From NCBI RefSeq assembly GCF_000980885.2, contig NZ_LBDA02000024.1:62001-126000 (forward strand): a stretch of DNA of 64,000 nt. Direction: 5' to 3'. The first letter of the stretch is position 1. Each line of letters begins with the position of its first letter. This stretch comes from Streptomyces malaysiense. Its GTDB lineage: Bacteria; Actinomycetota; Actinomycetes; Streptomycetales; Streptomycetaceae. The translations under genes and the position numbers were made by a program. Below, one piece after another: positions 50,264 to 59,637 of this stretch. The notes beneath the pieces are model-generated. The model did no database searches. It was given only the letters and a program-made list of their open reading frames with translations, and was not told where the DNA came from.

Positions 50264-50291
50264 GTTATCACTCGTTTGTGACTGTCGTCAC
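50264..50291. promoter_or_regulatory. candidate PaaX-type operator (copy 2)
   Basis: GTTATC, 9 bp, then TGACTGTCGTCAC; with the preceding G the core is a perfect inverted repeat GTGAC-N4-GTCAC. Same layout as 37102-37129. It sits upstream of the hydratase/monooxygenase operon, linking it to the PaaX gene 11 kb away. Confidence 0.6.
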
Positions 50292-50516
50292 GACTACGCG
50301 ACAAACCGGAGGCCGAAGGCGCCTTTTCGGCCGGATCGTGTCGGCTGTCACCGGTCCGCTTCAGCGCCGTAACAGAGGGCTCCGGCGCGCGAGGCGGGGC
50401 GTCGGCCGGGGTAAGGCGTCCGGTACCGGGACGGGAGTCCCGGGCGAAGCCCGCCGACCATTTCGGACGACCGGGCCCGTACCATTCCTGTAGTCGAAAG
50501 CAGGACAGCCTGCTCC

Positions 50517-50969
50517 ATGAACGGACTCGCCTTGCACGAACGCCCCGCCGAATCGGCCTCCTGGCGCATGGCGCTGCCGCACACCGCCGCGGCGGTGCCG
50601 GTGGCCCGCGCCCTGGTGCGTACGGCCCTCGCCGAGGTGGCGCACGCGGCCGACTGCGACACGGCGGAGCTGCTCACGGCCGAGCTGGTGGCCAACGCGG
50701 TGGAGCACACCGCGGGCCGCGGCCCGATAGAGCTGGTGGTGGAGCTGCTGCCGACCGGCTGCCAGGTCGAGGTGCACGACCCCGACCCCGCGCCGCCCGG
50801 CCAGCTGACCCGGCCGGTCATCGAGGAGCCCGACCTGTGGCAGGAGGGCGGGCGCGGGCTGCTGCTGATCCGCACCCTGAGCGCCTCCTGCGGACACCGC
50901 CCCACCCCGAGGGGCAAGGCGGTGTGGTTCACACTCCCTGCGATTCCCGCGCCGCGCCGTCCGCTGTGA
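50517..50969 (+). CDS. anti-sigma-type ATP-binding protein (HATPase_c, RsbW-like)
   Basis: A 150-aa single-domain GHKL ATPase typical of streptomycetes. The N box is TAELLTAELVANAVEHT, the Asp-containing box is VEVHDPDP, and a Gly-rich lid follows (QEGGRGLLLIRTLS). Such proteins act as serine kinases/anti-sigma regulators or are of unknown role. The 3' end overlaps the convergent permease gene by 41 bp. Confidence 0.85.
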   Translation: MNGLALHERPAESASWRMALPHTAAAVPVARALVRTALAEVAHAADCDTAELLTAELVANAVEHTAGRGPIELVVELLPTGCQVEVHDPDPAPPGQLTRPVIEEPDLWQEGGRGLLLIRTLSASCGHRPTPRGKAVWFTLPAIPAPRRPL

Positions 50970-52392
50970 CACCGGCCCGGTCCGCCTCGGCGGCCATGTC
51001 GCGGGCCAGCGTGGAGTGCCGGCGCCCGTAGGCGACGTAGACGAGGAAGCCCACCGCGAGGAACAGCGCGAACTGCATCCAGGTCTGCCAGCCGGTCTCG
51101 TACATCAGGTAGAGGCAGAAGGCGATGCCGAGCAGCGGGCCCACCGGGTAGAGCGGCACCCGGAAGCTGCGGGTCAGGCCGGGCTCGCGGCGGCGCAGGG
51201 TCATCACCGCGACGTTCACCACGGCCATGATCGCGAGCGTGCCGATGGTGCACAGGTTCATCACCGCGTCGAGCGAGGCGAAGGCCGCCGGGACCGCGAA
51301 GACCACCGCGACGATCAGGGTGCCGGCCACCGGCGTGGAGGTCTTCGGGGAGACCTTCTCGAAGACGCGCGGGATCAGGCCGTCCCGGGCCATCGACATC
51401 AGGATGCGCGTCTGGCCGTACATCACAGCGAGGACCACGGAGGCGATGGCGACGACCGCGCCGAAGGCGATCACGCCGCCGCCGACGGCGGAGCCGGTGA
51501 CCTCGTTGACGACGTAGGACAGGGCGGCGGGACGGCCCGCGACCTGCTTGCCGCCGATGGCACCGATGGCCGCGAGCGCGACGGCGCAGTACAGCAGCGT
51601 CACGATGCCCATGCAGACCATGATCGCCACCGGGATGTCGCGGCGGGGGTTCTTGGCCTCCTCACCGGCGGTGGTGATCGCGTCGAAGCCGATGTACGAG
51701 AAGAACGCGGCGGTGGTGCCCGCGCCGATGCCGCCGAGGCCGGCCGGGGAGAACGGGGTGAGGTTCCCGTGCTTGAAGGCGCTGTAGCCGATCGCGCAGA
51801 AGGCGATCAGGATCACCAGCTTGACGGCGGCCATGGCGGCGGTCGCGCCGGCGCTCTCGCGCACGCCGCGCACCAGCAGCACGGAGGCCATGGCGATCAC
51901 GAGCACCGCGGGGAGGTTGACGACGCCGCCGTCGCCCGGTCCCGCCGACAGCGCGGTGGGCAGCTGCCAGCCGACGAGGCTGTGCAGCAGTTCGTTCACG
52001 TACTGGCTCCAGCCGACCGCGACGGCCGAGATGGAGATGCCGTACTCCAGCAGCAGGCACCAGCCGACCAGGAAGGCGGTGGACTCGCCGAGGCCGGCGT
52101 AGGCGAAGGAGTACGAGGAGCCGGAGACCGGGATCGCGCCGCCCAGCTCCGCGAAGGAGAAGGCGGTGAACACGCAGGTGATCGCGGCGAGGACGAAGGA
52201 GATGACGACGGCGGGGCCGGCCTGGGCGACGGAGTCGGAGAGGCCGACGAAGATGCCGGTGCCGACGATGGCGCCGACGCCGAAGCAGATGAGCTGGAAG
52301 AGCCCCATCGTGCGCTTCAGGCCGTGTCCCTCGCGGTCGGCGCCGGATTCGGCGACGAGCAGGTGGGGGGACTTGATACGGGGAGCGGGCAT
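50929..52392 (-). CDS. APC-family amino acid permease (cationic amino acid type)
   Basis: A 487-aa transporter with 12-13 membrane segments: LKRTMGLFQLICFGVGAIVGTGIFVGL at the start, FIGFDAITTAGEEAKNPRRDIPVA in the middle, and TLRRREPGLTRSFRVPLYPVGPL near the end, as in cationic amino acid transporters. It is co-directional with OTC and arginine deiminase, so arginine/ornithine transport is likely. The gap of 184 bp before it contains short GGTGCGAGCG-type repeats. Confidence 0.87.
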   Translation of the reverse strand: MPAPRIKSPHLLVAESGADREGHGLKRTMGLFQLICFGVGAIVGTGIFVGLSDSVAQAGPAVVISFVLAAITCVFTAFSFAELGGAIPVSGSSYSFAYAGLGESTAFLVGWCLLLEYGISISAVAVGWSQYVNELLHSLVGWQLPTALSAGPGDGGVVNLPAVLVIAMASVLLVRGVRESAGATAAMAAVKLVILIAFCAIGYSAFKHGNLTPFSPAGLGGIGAGTTAAFFSYIGFDAITTAGEEAKNPRRDIPVAIMVCMGIVTLLYCAVALAAIGAIGGKQVAGRPAALSYVVNEVTGSAVGGGVIAFGAVVAIASVVLAVMYGQTRILMSMARDGLIPRVFEKVSPKTSTPVAGTLIVAVVFAVPAAFASLDAVMNLCTIGTLAIMAVVNVAVMTLRRREPGLTRSFRVPLYPVGPLLGIAFCLYLMYETGWQTWMQFALFLAVGFLVYVAYGRRHSTLARDMAAEADRAGVTADGAARESQGV

Positions 52393-52576
52393 TGCGGGTG
52401 GTGCTCGTTTCTGGTGGTGCGGGCGGCCGGGTGGCGGTCGCCGGTGCGAGCGGCGGGTGCGACGGGTGGCGTCGCGGGTGCGAGCGACGGGACGACGGTC
52501 GCGCCGAACGGCCGCGGAATGGGTGGTTCCGAGGCCGCGGATCAGGATAATCCCTGGTCGGGGGCGGGAACCAGGC

Positions 52577-53587
52577 TCAACTGCCGAGTGTGGCGACCAG
52601 CACGGCCTTGATGGTGTGCAGCCGGTTCTCGGCCTCGTCGAAGACGACGGAGTGCGTCGATTCGAACACCTCGTCGGTGACTTCCAGGGAGGTCAGGCCG
52701 TACGCCTCGTGGATCTCCCGTCCGACCTCGGTGCCGAGGTCGTGGAAGGCGGGCAGGCAGTGCAGGAACTTCACGTCCGGGTTGCCGGTGGCGCGCAGGA
52801 CGTCCATGGTCACGGCGTAGGGCGCGAGCTCCTTGATCCGCTCGGCCCAGACCTCCTTGGCCTCGCCCATGGAGACCCAGACGTCGGTGGCGACGAAGTC
52901 GGCGCCGCGGACGCCCTCGGCGACGTCCTCGGTCAGGGTGATCACCGCCCCGCTGCTCCGCGCCAGCTCGCGGGCGCGGGCCACGATCCCCGGGGCGGGC
53001 CAGTACCGCTCGGGCGCGACGATCCGTACGTCCATGCCGAGCAGGGCGCCGGTGACCAGGTAGGAGTTGCCCATGTTGAAGCGGGCGTCGCCGAGGTAGG
53101 CGAAGGAGATCCCGGTCAGCGGCTTGGCGCTGTGCTCGGTCATGGTGAGCACGTCGGCCAGCATCTGGGTGGGGTGCCAGTCGTCGGTGAGCCCGTTGTA
53201 GACGGGCACGCCCGCCCGTGCGGCCAGCTCCTCGACCTTGGCCTGGCTGTCGCCTCGGTATTCGATGGCGTCGAACATCCGGCCGAGCACCCGGGCGGTG
53301 TCCGCCACGGACTCCTTGTGTCCGATCTGCGAACCGGACGGGTCCAGGTACGTCGTGCGGGCACCCTGGTCGGCGGCCGCGACCTCGAACGCGCAGCGGG
53401 TGCGCGTCGAGGTCTTCTCGAAGATCAGCGCGATGTTGCGGCCCCGGAGGTACTGGATCTCGGCCCCGGCCCGTTTGGCGGCCTTCAGTTCCGCGGCCAG
53501 CTCGACCAGGCCGCGGAACTCCCCCTCGCCGAGGTCCAGCTCCTTGAGGAAGTGGCGGCCGGCGAGGGCGGTCGGGACTGTCGCCAT
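52577..53587 (-). CDS. arcB: ornithine carbamoyltransferase (catabolic, ArcB type)
   Basis: A 336-aa carbamoyltransferase with the carbamoyl phosphate motif [13 protein letters not shown], the ornithine-side [15 protein letters not shown] and DVWVSMGE, and the catalytic HCLPAFHD. The [30 protein letters not shown] ending is typical of ArcB. It lies downstream of arginine deiminase, so it probably runs toward carbamoyl phosphate and ornithine. It has an inverted repeat (53610-53632) just upstream. Confidence 0.92.
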   Translation of the reverse strand: MATVPTALAGRHFLKELDLGEGEFRGLVELAAELKAAKRAGAEIQYLRGRNIALIFEKTSTRTRCAFEVAAADQGARTTYLDPSGSQIGHKESVADTARVLGRMFDAIEYRGDSQAKVEELAARAGVPVYNGLTDDWHPTQMLADVLTMTEHSAKPLTGISFAYLGDARFNMGNSYLVTGALLGMDVRIVAPERYWPAPGIVARARELARSSGAVITLTEDVAEGVRGADFVATDVWVSMGEAKEVWAERIKELAPYAVTMDVLRATGNPDVKFLHCLPAFHDLGTEVGREIHEAYGLTSLEVTDEVFESTHSVVFDEAENRLHTIKAVLVATLGS

Positions 53588-53609
53588 GGGGGCGCTCCAG
53601 GGGTACGAC

Positions 53610-53632
53610 TATAGAGACTCTGGAATTCTATA
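53610..53632. promoter_or_regulatory. inverted repeat upstream of arcB
   Basis: TATAGA-N11-TCTATA, 23 bp before the arcB start, in an AT-richer stretch. A possible arginine regulator (ArgR-type) site, although the match to the streptomycete ARG box is poor. Confidence 0.35.
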
Positions 53633-53674
53633 CGACCTTCAGTAACTTTATGCAGCCTCGTGACGTGCGGCTTC

Positions 53675-54898
53675 TCACACAGGATCCCTTTCCACCGGAC
53701 AGCTCATGCACCGGGGTCCGCCCCTGCCCCGCCCCAGCTCGCTGCCCGGGATCTCGATGACCTCGATGCCCTGCTTGCGCAGATGGGTGTTGGTGGTGGA
53801 GTTCCGTTCATAGGCCACGACGACGCCGGGTTCGACGGCGAGCACATTGCAGCCGTCGTCCCACTGCTCGCGCTCGGCCGCGTGCACGTCCTGGGTGGCG
53901 GTGAGCACCCGGATCTCGCCGAGCCCGAGGGCGGCGGCGATCGCGCGGTGCATGTGCTCCGGCGGGTGGTCGGTGACCTTCAGCTCCTTCTCGCCCACCC
54001 CCGGTTCGATGGTGTACGAGCGCAGCATGCCGAGCCCGGCGTACTGGGTGAAAGTATCGGCGTCGACCATCGTCATCACCGTGTCGAGATGCATGAAGGC
54101 GCGCCGCTTGGGCATGTCGAGCGCGACGATCGTGCGGGCGGAGCCGGCCGCGAACAGCTTGTGCGCGAGCATCTCCACGGCCTGCGGGGTGGTGCGCTCG
54201 CTCATCCCGACGAGGACCGCGCCGTTGCCGATCACCAGGACGTCGCCGCCCTCGATGGTGGAGGGGTAGTCGGCCTGGCCCTGGGACCAGACGTGGAAGG
54301 GTTCGTCCCGGAAGAGCGGGTGGTGCCGGTAGATCGCCTCGAAGTGCACGGTCTCGCGCTGCCGGGCGGGCAGCCGCATGGCGTTGATGGAGACCCCGTC
54401 GTAGATCCAGGCCGAGGTGTCGCGGGTGAAGAGGTGGTTGGGCAGGGGGGCGAGGAGGAACTCGTCCAGGTCCATGGCATGGAAGCGGACGGAGGTCGGC
54501 TCCGCGTGCGCCGCCAGGAACTCCCGCTTGGTCATGCCGCCGACGAGGGCCTCGGCCAGTTCCCGTGCGGGCAGGGCCTCGAACGCGGCGCGCAGATGGA
54601 CGGTGGCGAGGGGACCGTACTCCCGCTCGTCGAAGACGCGGTCCAGGACCAGGGTGCGGGCCTCGGGCACCTCCAGGGCCTCGACCAGCAGATCGCCGAA
54701 GAGGTGGACGGCGACGCCCCGGTCACGCAGCACGTCGGCGAACCCGTCGTGTTCGGCGCGGGCCCGGCGCACCCAGAGGACGTCGTCGAAGAGGAGGGCG
54801 TCCTTGTTGCTGGGGGTGAGCCTTTTGAGCTCGAGATCGGGCCGGTGCAGTATGACGCGGCGCAGCCGCCCGGCCTCGGAGTCGACTTGGAATCCCAT
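53675..54898 (-). CDS. arcA: arginine deiminase
   Basis: A 407-aa guanidino-modifying enzyme. Landmarks: [61 protein letters not shown], and the catalytic Cys397 in GGPRCMSCP. It converts arginine to citrulline and ammonia. The ATG at 54898 ([10 protein letters not shown]) has AGGA upstream and is the usual start; an ATG at 54946 is possible. With arcB and the permease it forms an arginine deiminase pathway set; no carbamate kinase is in the window. Confidence 0.94.
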   Translation of the reverse strand: MGFQVDSEAGRLRRVILHRPDLELKRLTPSNKDALLFDDVLWVRRARAEHDGFADVLRDRGVAVHLFGDLLVEALEVPEARTLVLDRVFDEREYGPLATVHLRAAFEALPARELAEALVGGMTKREFLAAHAEPTSVRFHAMDLDEFLLAPLPNHLFTRDTSAWIYDGVSINAMRLPARQRETVHFEAIYRHHPLFRDEPFHVWSQGQADYPSTIEGGDVLVIGNGAVLVGMSERTTPQAVEMLAHKLFAAGSARTIVALDMPKRRAFMHLDTVMTMVDADTFTQYAGLGMLRSYTIEPGVGEKELKVTDHPPEHMHRAIAAALGLGEIRVLTATQDVHAAEREQWDDGCNVLAVEPGVVVAYERNSTTNTHLRKQGIEVIEIPGSELGRGRGGPRCMSCPVERDPV

Positions 54899-55010
54899 GT
54901 GACCATCCTGACCACCGAGGACCGGATTCACCCTCCTGTCGGTCATTTCAGCGCGCTCTTGTTGCGACTTCCGCCCGCTCACGCGGCTTCCGGTATGCAC
55001 CCCACCGCTT

Positions 55011-55059
55011 TTCGTCTACTTGACGACAAAGGCTTCCCCCTTTATCGTCTCCGCGACGA
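55011..55059. promoter_or_regulatory. tandem TCGTC/GACGA palindromes
   Basis: Two inverted repeats: TCGTC-N6-GACGA (55011-55026) and TCGTC-N5-GACGA (55045-55059), starts 34 bp apart (about three helical turns), just upstream of the SPFH gene and in the arcA divergent region. They look like paired operator sites for an unknown regulator. Confidence 0.55.
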
Positions 55060-55078
55060 AAAGAAGCGAGGGGGACCC

Positions 55079-56134
55079 ATGGCCGACATCACCCGGCGTC
55101 TCGGCTGGCGCCATCTGCGGGGCACACCGACGGCGCACGTCCGTCACCACCGCTCCGGGCAGTTGGCGCACGACGGACCCGGACTCAGTTTCTGGTTCCG
55201 CTCGCTGACCGCGGCACTGTCCGAAGTACCGGTGGACGACCGCGAGCTGGCGATGACCTTCCACGCCCGTACGGCCGATTTCCAGGACGTGACGGTGCAG
55301 GCGACCGTCACCTACCGCATCGGCGACCCGGCGCTCGCCGCCGCCCGGCTCGACTTCTCGGTCGACCCGGACACGGGCGCCTGGCGGGGCACGCCGCTGG
55401 AGCAACTGGCCACCCTGCTCACGGAGACGGCTCAGGAGCACGCCCTGGACGCGCTGGCCCAAACGCCGCTGTCGGCCGCGCTGACCGACGGGGTGGGCAC
55501 GGTGCGCGAACGGCTCGCGGCCGGGCTCGCCGCACAGCCCCGGCTGCCGGACACCGGCATCGAGGTGGTCGCGGTGCGCGTGGTGGCGGTGCGCCCGGAA
55601 CCCGAGGTCGAACGGGCGCTGCGCACCCCCGCGCGGGAGCAGATCCAGCAGGAGGCCGACCGGGCGACGTACGAGCGGCGGGCGGTGGCCGTCGAGCGCG
55701 AGCGCACGATCGCCGAGAACGAGCTGGCCAGCCGCATCGAACTCGCCCGGCGCGAGGAGCGGTTGGTGGAGCAGCACGGCACCAACGCACGGCGTGAGGC
55801 GGAGGAGCGGGCGGCCGCGGACGCGGTACGCGCGGACGCCGAGGCGGCGCGCACGGTACGGCTGGCAAAGGCGGAGGCGGACAAGGCAATACGGCTGGCC
55901 CGCGCGGCGGCCGAGCAGGAGCGCGAGGTGGGAGAGGCGCGGGCGCGGGCGCGGGCGGCGTGGCTGCGGGTGCACGGCGAGGCGGATGTGGCGACGCTGC
56001 ACGCGGTGGCGGCGATGCGGGTGGCGGAGAACCTGCCGGACATCGAGAGCGTGACGATCTCACCGGACGTGCTGACGGGGCTGCTGGCGAAATGGGGCGG
56101 GGCGCGTGCCGGCACCGGCCGGGCCGGCGCGTGA
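55079..56134 (+). CDS. SPFH/band 7 domain protein
   Basis: A 351-aa prohibitin/stomatin-like protein. SPFH domain about 30-210 (MTFHARTADFQDVTVQATVTYRIGDP, TGIEVVAVRVVAVRP), then a charged coiled coil (about 190-300) rich in Ala, Glu and Arg (EQIQQEADRATYERRAVAVERERTI), ending in MRVAENLPDIESVTISPDVL. It lacks a clear N-terminal TM segment. Likely a membrane-associated scaffold. Its GTGA overlap with the NAD-kinase-like gene implies a joint role. Confidence 0.85.
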   Translation: MADITRRLGWRHLRGTPTAHVRHHRSGQLAHDGPGLSFWFRSLTAALSEVPVDDRELAMTFHARTADFQDVTVQATVTYRIGDPALAAARLDFSVDPDTGAWRGTPLEQLATLLTETAQEHALDALAQTPLSAALTDGVGTVRERLAAGLAAQPRLPDTGIEVVAVRVVAVRPEPEVERALRTPAREQIQQEADRATYERRAVAVERERTIAENELASRIELARREERLVEQHGTNARREAEERAAADAVRADAEAARTVRLAKAEADKAIRLARAAAEQEREVGEARARARAAWLRVHGEADVATLHAVAAMRVAENLPDIESVTISPDVLTGLLAKWGGARAGTGRAGA

Positions 56135-57018
56135 GCCTCGCGCCGCGCGCCGTGCTGGTCCATCGCACCACGGAGTACGAGGAGTTGGTGGCCCGGTACG
56201 GCACCCACGGCCAGGCGGCGTTCGTGCTCGCCGCCCGGGGCCGGGACATCGCGGAGATCGCGGCCCGGCACCAGGGGACGCGGCGGGCGCTGGCGGAGGT
56301 GGCGGCGGCCGTGCCGCTCACCTGGCGGCAGGCCCGGGTGGAACGCGCCGACCTGGAACGGTTCCTGTTCGCGCCCGAGGACGTCGCCGTGGTGGTCGGC
56401 CAGGACGGCCTGGTCGCCAACGTGGCCAAGTACCTGACCGGGCAGCCGGTGATCGGGATCGACACCGACCCGGGACGCAACCCCGGTGTGCTGGTACGGC
56501 ACCGCCCGCGGGACGCCGCGAAGTTGCTCGCGGCGCCGGGCGGGTGCGACGAACTGACGATGGTGGAGGCGGTGGCCGACGACACGCAGCGGCTGGTCGC
56601 GCTCAACGAGATCTACCTCGGCGCCGCGGGCCACCAGACCGCCCGATATCGCCTGGGCCTCGACGGCGACAGGGGTGTCGTCGAGGCCCAGGCCTCCTCC
56701 GGGGTCCTGGTGGGCACGGGCACGGGTGCCACGGGCTGGCTCCGCTCCCTCTGGCAGGAGCGGGGCGCGCGGCTCCCCCTCCCCTCCCCCACCGAGCCCC
56801 GCCTGGTCTGGTTCGTCCGCGAGGCCTGGCCGTCCCCGGCCACCGGCACGTCGCTGGTCTCCGGGCAGCTGGACACCCGCGCCGCGCTGACCCTCACCGT
56901 GGAGTCCGACCGTCTCATCGCCTTCGGCGACGGCATCGAGACGGACGCGCTCCAGCTGACGTGGGGGCAGCGGGTGCGGGTCGGGGTGTGGGGGGAGAGG
57001 TTGCGGCTGGTGGGCTGA
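56131..57018 (+). CDS. NAD-kinase-like protein
   Basis: A 295-aa protein with features of the NAD kinase/diacylglycerol kinase-like fold: VVVGQDGLVANVAKYLTGQPVIGIDTDPGRN (in place of the GGDGT motif) and a late GTGTGATGWLRSL. The catalytic GGDG is altered to GQDG, so activity or substrate may differ. The GTG start overlaps the SPFH stop. Confidence 0.7.
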   Translation: MSLAPRAVLVHRTTEYEELVARYGTHGQAAFVLAARGRDIAEIAARHQGTRRALAEVAAAVPLTWRQARVERADLERFLFAPEDVAVVVGQDGLVANVAKYLTGQPVIGIDTDPGRNPGVLVRHRPRDAAKLLAAPGGCDELTMVEAVADDTQRLVALNEIYLGAAGHQTARYRLGLDGDRGVVEAQASSGVLVGTGTGATGWLRSLWQERGARLPLPSPTEPRLVWFVREAWPSPATGTSLVSGQLDTRAALTLTVESDRLIAFGDGIETDALQLTWGQRVRVGVWGERLRLVG

Positions 57019-57050
57019 CGGTCACGGTCCCGCCGCTTCGCCGACGTGCC

Positions 57051-57081
57051 CGTGGCGGCGCCCCGGTGGGGCGCCGCCACG
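57051..57081. terminator. bidirectional terminator hairpin
   Basis: Perfect 14-bp stem (57051-57064 with 57068-57081), 3-nt loop, between converging genes. Confidence 0.8.
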
Positions 57082-57096
57082 TCGTCGCTGCGCGCG

Positions 57097-59637
57097 CTAC
57101 AGCCGTGGGTCCACCGGCTCCGATTCCAGGGCCAGGACCCCGAACACCGCCTCGTGGACCCGCCACAGCGGCTCGCCGTCGGCCAGCCGGGAGAGGGCTT
57201 CCAGGCCGAGGGCGTACTCGCGCAGGGCGAGGGAGCGCTTGTGGTTGAGGAAGCGGCGGCGCAGACGGCTGAGATTGTCGGGGCGGGTGTACTCGGGGCC
57301 GTAGATGATCCGCAGGTACTCGCGGCCCCGGCACTTGATGCCGGGCTGGACCAGGCGGCCGTCCGGGCGGTGGGCCAGGGCGGTGAGGGGCTTGACCACC
57401 ATGCCCTCGCCGCCGCGACCGGTCATCTCCAGCCACCAGTCGACGCCCGCGGCGACCGACTCGGGGTCCGTCGTGTCGACGTAGAGGCGGCGGGTGGTGG
57501 CCAGCAGGCCGCTGCCGTCGTGCTCCACCAGGCGGTCCAGCAGCGCCAGTTGCTCGTCGTGCGGGAGCGCGGCCAGGCTGCGGCCCTCGGCGGCGAGGAT
57601 CTGGAAGGGAGCCAGACGGACCCCGCGGAGGCCGTCGGTGGTCCAGCAGTAGCGACGGTACGCGGCGGTGAACGCGGCCGCGTCCAGGGCACGTTCGCGC
57701 TGCCGGTCGAGCAGCCCGGTCACCTCGGCACCCCGGGACGCCGCCGCCTCCAGCGCGGCCAGCGCCCCCGGGAACACGGCTGCGGAGGCCGCGCCGACGG
57801 CCGCGTACTGGCTGCGCAGCAGACCCGCGGCCTTCAGCGACCACGGCATCAGCTCGGTGTCCAGCAGCAGCCAGTCCGTGTCCAGTTCGGACCAGAGACC
57901 GGCGTCGGAGACCGCCGTGCGCAGCCGGTCGAGGATCTCCTCCGTCGTCTTCCGGTCGTCGAAGAAGGGGCGCCCGGTACGGGTGTACAGCGCGCCCGTG
58001 GGACCCTCCACGCCGAACCGCTTCGTCGCCGCCGCCGCGTCCCGGCACACCAGGACCACGGCCCGCGAGCCCATGTGCTTCTCCTCGCACACCACCCGCG
58101 CGACCCCGTCCGCCGCGTACTGCGCGAACGCCTCCCGCGGGTGCTCCAGGTAGCCGTCCACCTCGGAGGTGGCCGTCGGCGCCATGGTCGGCGGCAGATA
58201 CGGCAGCAGGCGCGGATCGATCGCGAAGCGGCTCATGACCTCCAGGGCCGCCGCCGCGTTCTCCTCGCGGACCGCGACCATGCCGGCGTGCCGGGTCTCG
58301 ACCGCCCGGCGTCCCCGTACGTCGGCGAGGTCCAGCGGCCGCCCGTCCGCTCCGCCGGGCGCCTCGGTGCGCAGTGGGCGCGTCGGCTCGTACCAGACCC
58401 GCTCGGCCGGTACGTCGACCAGTTCCCGCTCCGGCCAGCGCAGCGCGGTCAGCTTGCCGCCGAAGACGGCACCGGTGTCCAGGCAGATGGTGTTGTTGAG
58501 CCAACTGGCCTCCGGCACCGGGGTGTGGCCGTAGACGACCGCCGCCCGGCCGCGGTAGTCCTCCGCCCACGGGTAGCGCACGGGCAGGCCGAACTCGTCG
58601 GTCTCGCCGGTGGTGTCGCCGTACAGGGCGTGCGAGCGAACCCGGCCCGAGGTGCGGCCGTGGTACTTCTCGGGCAGTCCGGCGTGGCAGACGACGAGCT
58701 TGCCGCCGTCGAGGACGTAGTGGCTGACCAGACCGTCGAGGAACTGGCGTACCCGCGCCCGGAACTCGTCGCTCTCGCCCTCCATCTGGGCGATGGTCTC
58801 CGCGAGGCCGTGGGCGTGCCGCACGTTGCGGCCCTTGAGGTAGCGGCCGTACTTGTTCTCGTGGTTGCCCGGCACGCACAGCGCCTGCCCCGCCTCGACC
58901 ATCGACATCACGCGGCGCAGCACACCCGGGGAGTCCGGGCCGCGGTCGACGAGGTCCCCGACGAAGACGGCCGTACGGCCCTCGGGGTGGGCGCCCTCCA
59001 CGTAGCCCAGCCTGCCGAGCAGCGACTCCAGTTCGACGGAGCAGCCGTGGATGTCGCCGATGATGTCGAAGGGGCCGGTGAGGTGGGTGAGGTCGTTGAA
59101 GCGCTTCTCGGTGACGACGGTGGCGCTCTCGGCCTCCTCGGCGCCGCGCAGCACATGCACCTTGCGGAAGCCCTCGCGCTCCAGGTTCCGCAGGGAGCGG
59201 CGCAGTTCGCGGATGTGCCGCTGGATGACCCGGCGCGGCATGTCGGCGCGGTCGGTGCGGGCCGCGTTGCGCGCGGCGCACACCTCCTCCGGCACGTCGA
59301 GGACGATGGCGATGGGCAGCACGTCGTACTGCCTGGCCAGTTCGATCAGCCGGCGGCGGCTGTCCTGCTGCACGCTGGTGGCGTCCACGACGGTGCGGCG
59401 CCCGGCGGCGAGCCGCTTGCCGGCGATGTAGTGCAGGACGTCGAAGGCGTCGCGGGTGGCGCCCTGGTCGTTCTCGTCGTCGCTGACCAGGCCGCGGCAG
59501 AAGTCCGAGGAGATCACCTCGGTGGGCTTGAAGTGCCGGCGGGCGAAGGTGGACTTGCCGGAGCCGGAGGCGCCGACGAGGACCACGAGGGAGAGGTCGG
59601 TGACGGGGAGGACCCGTCCGTCGCGTGTCTCGGTCAT
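57097..59637 (-). CDS. pnkp: polynucleotide kinase-phosphatase (bacterial RNA repair)
   Basis: An 846-aa three-domain protein. The N-terminal 5'-OH kinase has P-loop GASGSGKS (22-29). The central metallophosphatase has GDIHGC, GDLVDRGPDSPG and PGNHENK. The C-terminal adenylyltransferase (ligase-like) has the Lys in CEEKHMGSRAVV. This is the architecture of bacterial Pnkp, which heals 2',3'-cyclic phosphate and 5'-OH ends of cleaved tRNA and works with Hen1. The ATG at 59637 overlaps the Hen1 stop (ATGA). Confidence 0.94.
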   Translation of the reverse strand: MTETRDGRVLPVTDLSLVVLVGASGSGKSTFARRHFKPTEVISSDFCRGLVSDDENDQGATRDAFDVLHYIAGKRLAAGRRTVVDATSVQQDSRRRLIELARQYDVLPIAIVLDVPEEVCAARNAARTDRADMPRRVIQRHIRELRRSLRNLEREGFRKVHVLRGAEEAESATVVTEKRFNDLTHLTGPFDIIGDIHGCSVELESLLGRLGYVEGAHPEGRTAVFVGDLVDRGPDSPGVLRRVMSMVEAGQALCVPGNHENKYGRYLKGRNVRHAHGLAETIAQMEGESDEFRARVRQFLDGLVSHYVLDGGKLVVCHAGLPEKYHGRTSGRVRSHALYGDTTGETDEFGLPVRYPWAEDYRGRAAVVYGHTPVPEASWLNNTICLDTGAVFGGKLTALRWPERELVDVPAERVWYEPTRPLRTEAPGGADGRPLDLADVRGRRAVETRHAGMVAVREENAAAALEVMSRFAIDPRLLPYLPPTMAPTATSEVDGYLEHPREAFAQYAADGVARVVCEEKHMGSRAVVLVCRDAAAATKRFGVEGPTGALYTRTGRPFFDDRKTTEEILDRLRTAVSDAGLWSELDTDWLLLDTELMPWSLKAAGLLRSQYAAVGAASAAVFPGALAALEAAASRGAEVTGLLDRQRERALDAAAFTAAYRRYCWTTDGLRGVRLAPFQILAAEGRSLAALPHDEQLALLDRLVEHDGSGLLATTRRLYVDTTDPESVAAGVDWWLEMTGRGGEGMVVKPLTALAHRPDGRLVQPGIKCRGREYLRIIYGPEYTRPDNLSRLRRRFLNHKRSLALREYALGLEALSRLADGEPLWRVHEAVFGVLALESEPVDPRL

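Noticed and set aside
53610..53632. Firm ArgR box call
   Set aside because: The inverted repeat is real but does not match the known streptomycete ARG box well, so only a low-confidence site is given.
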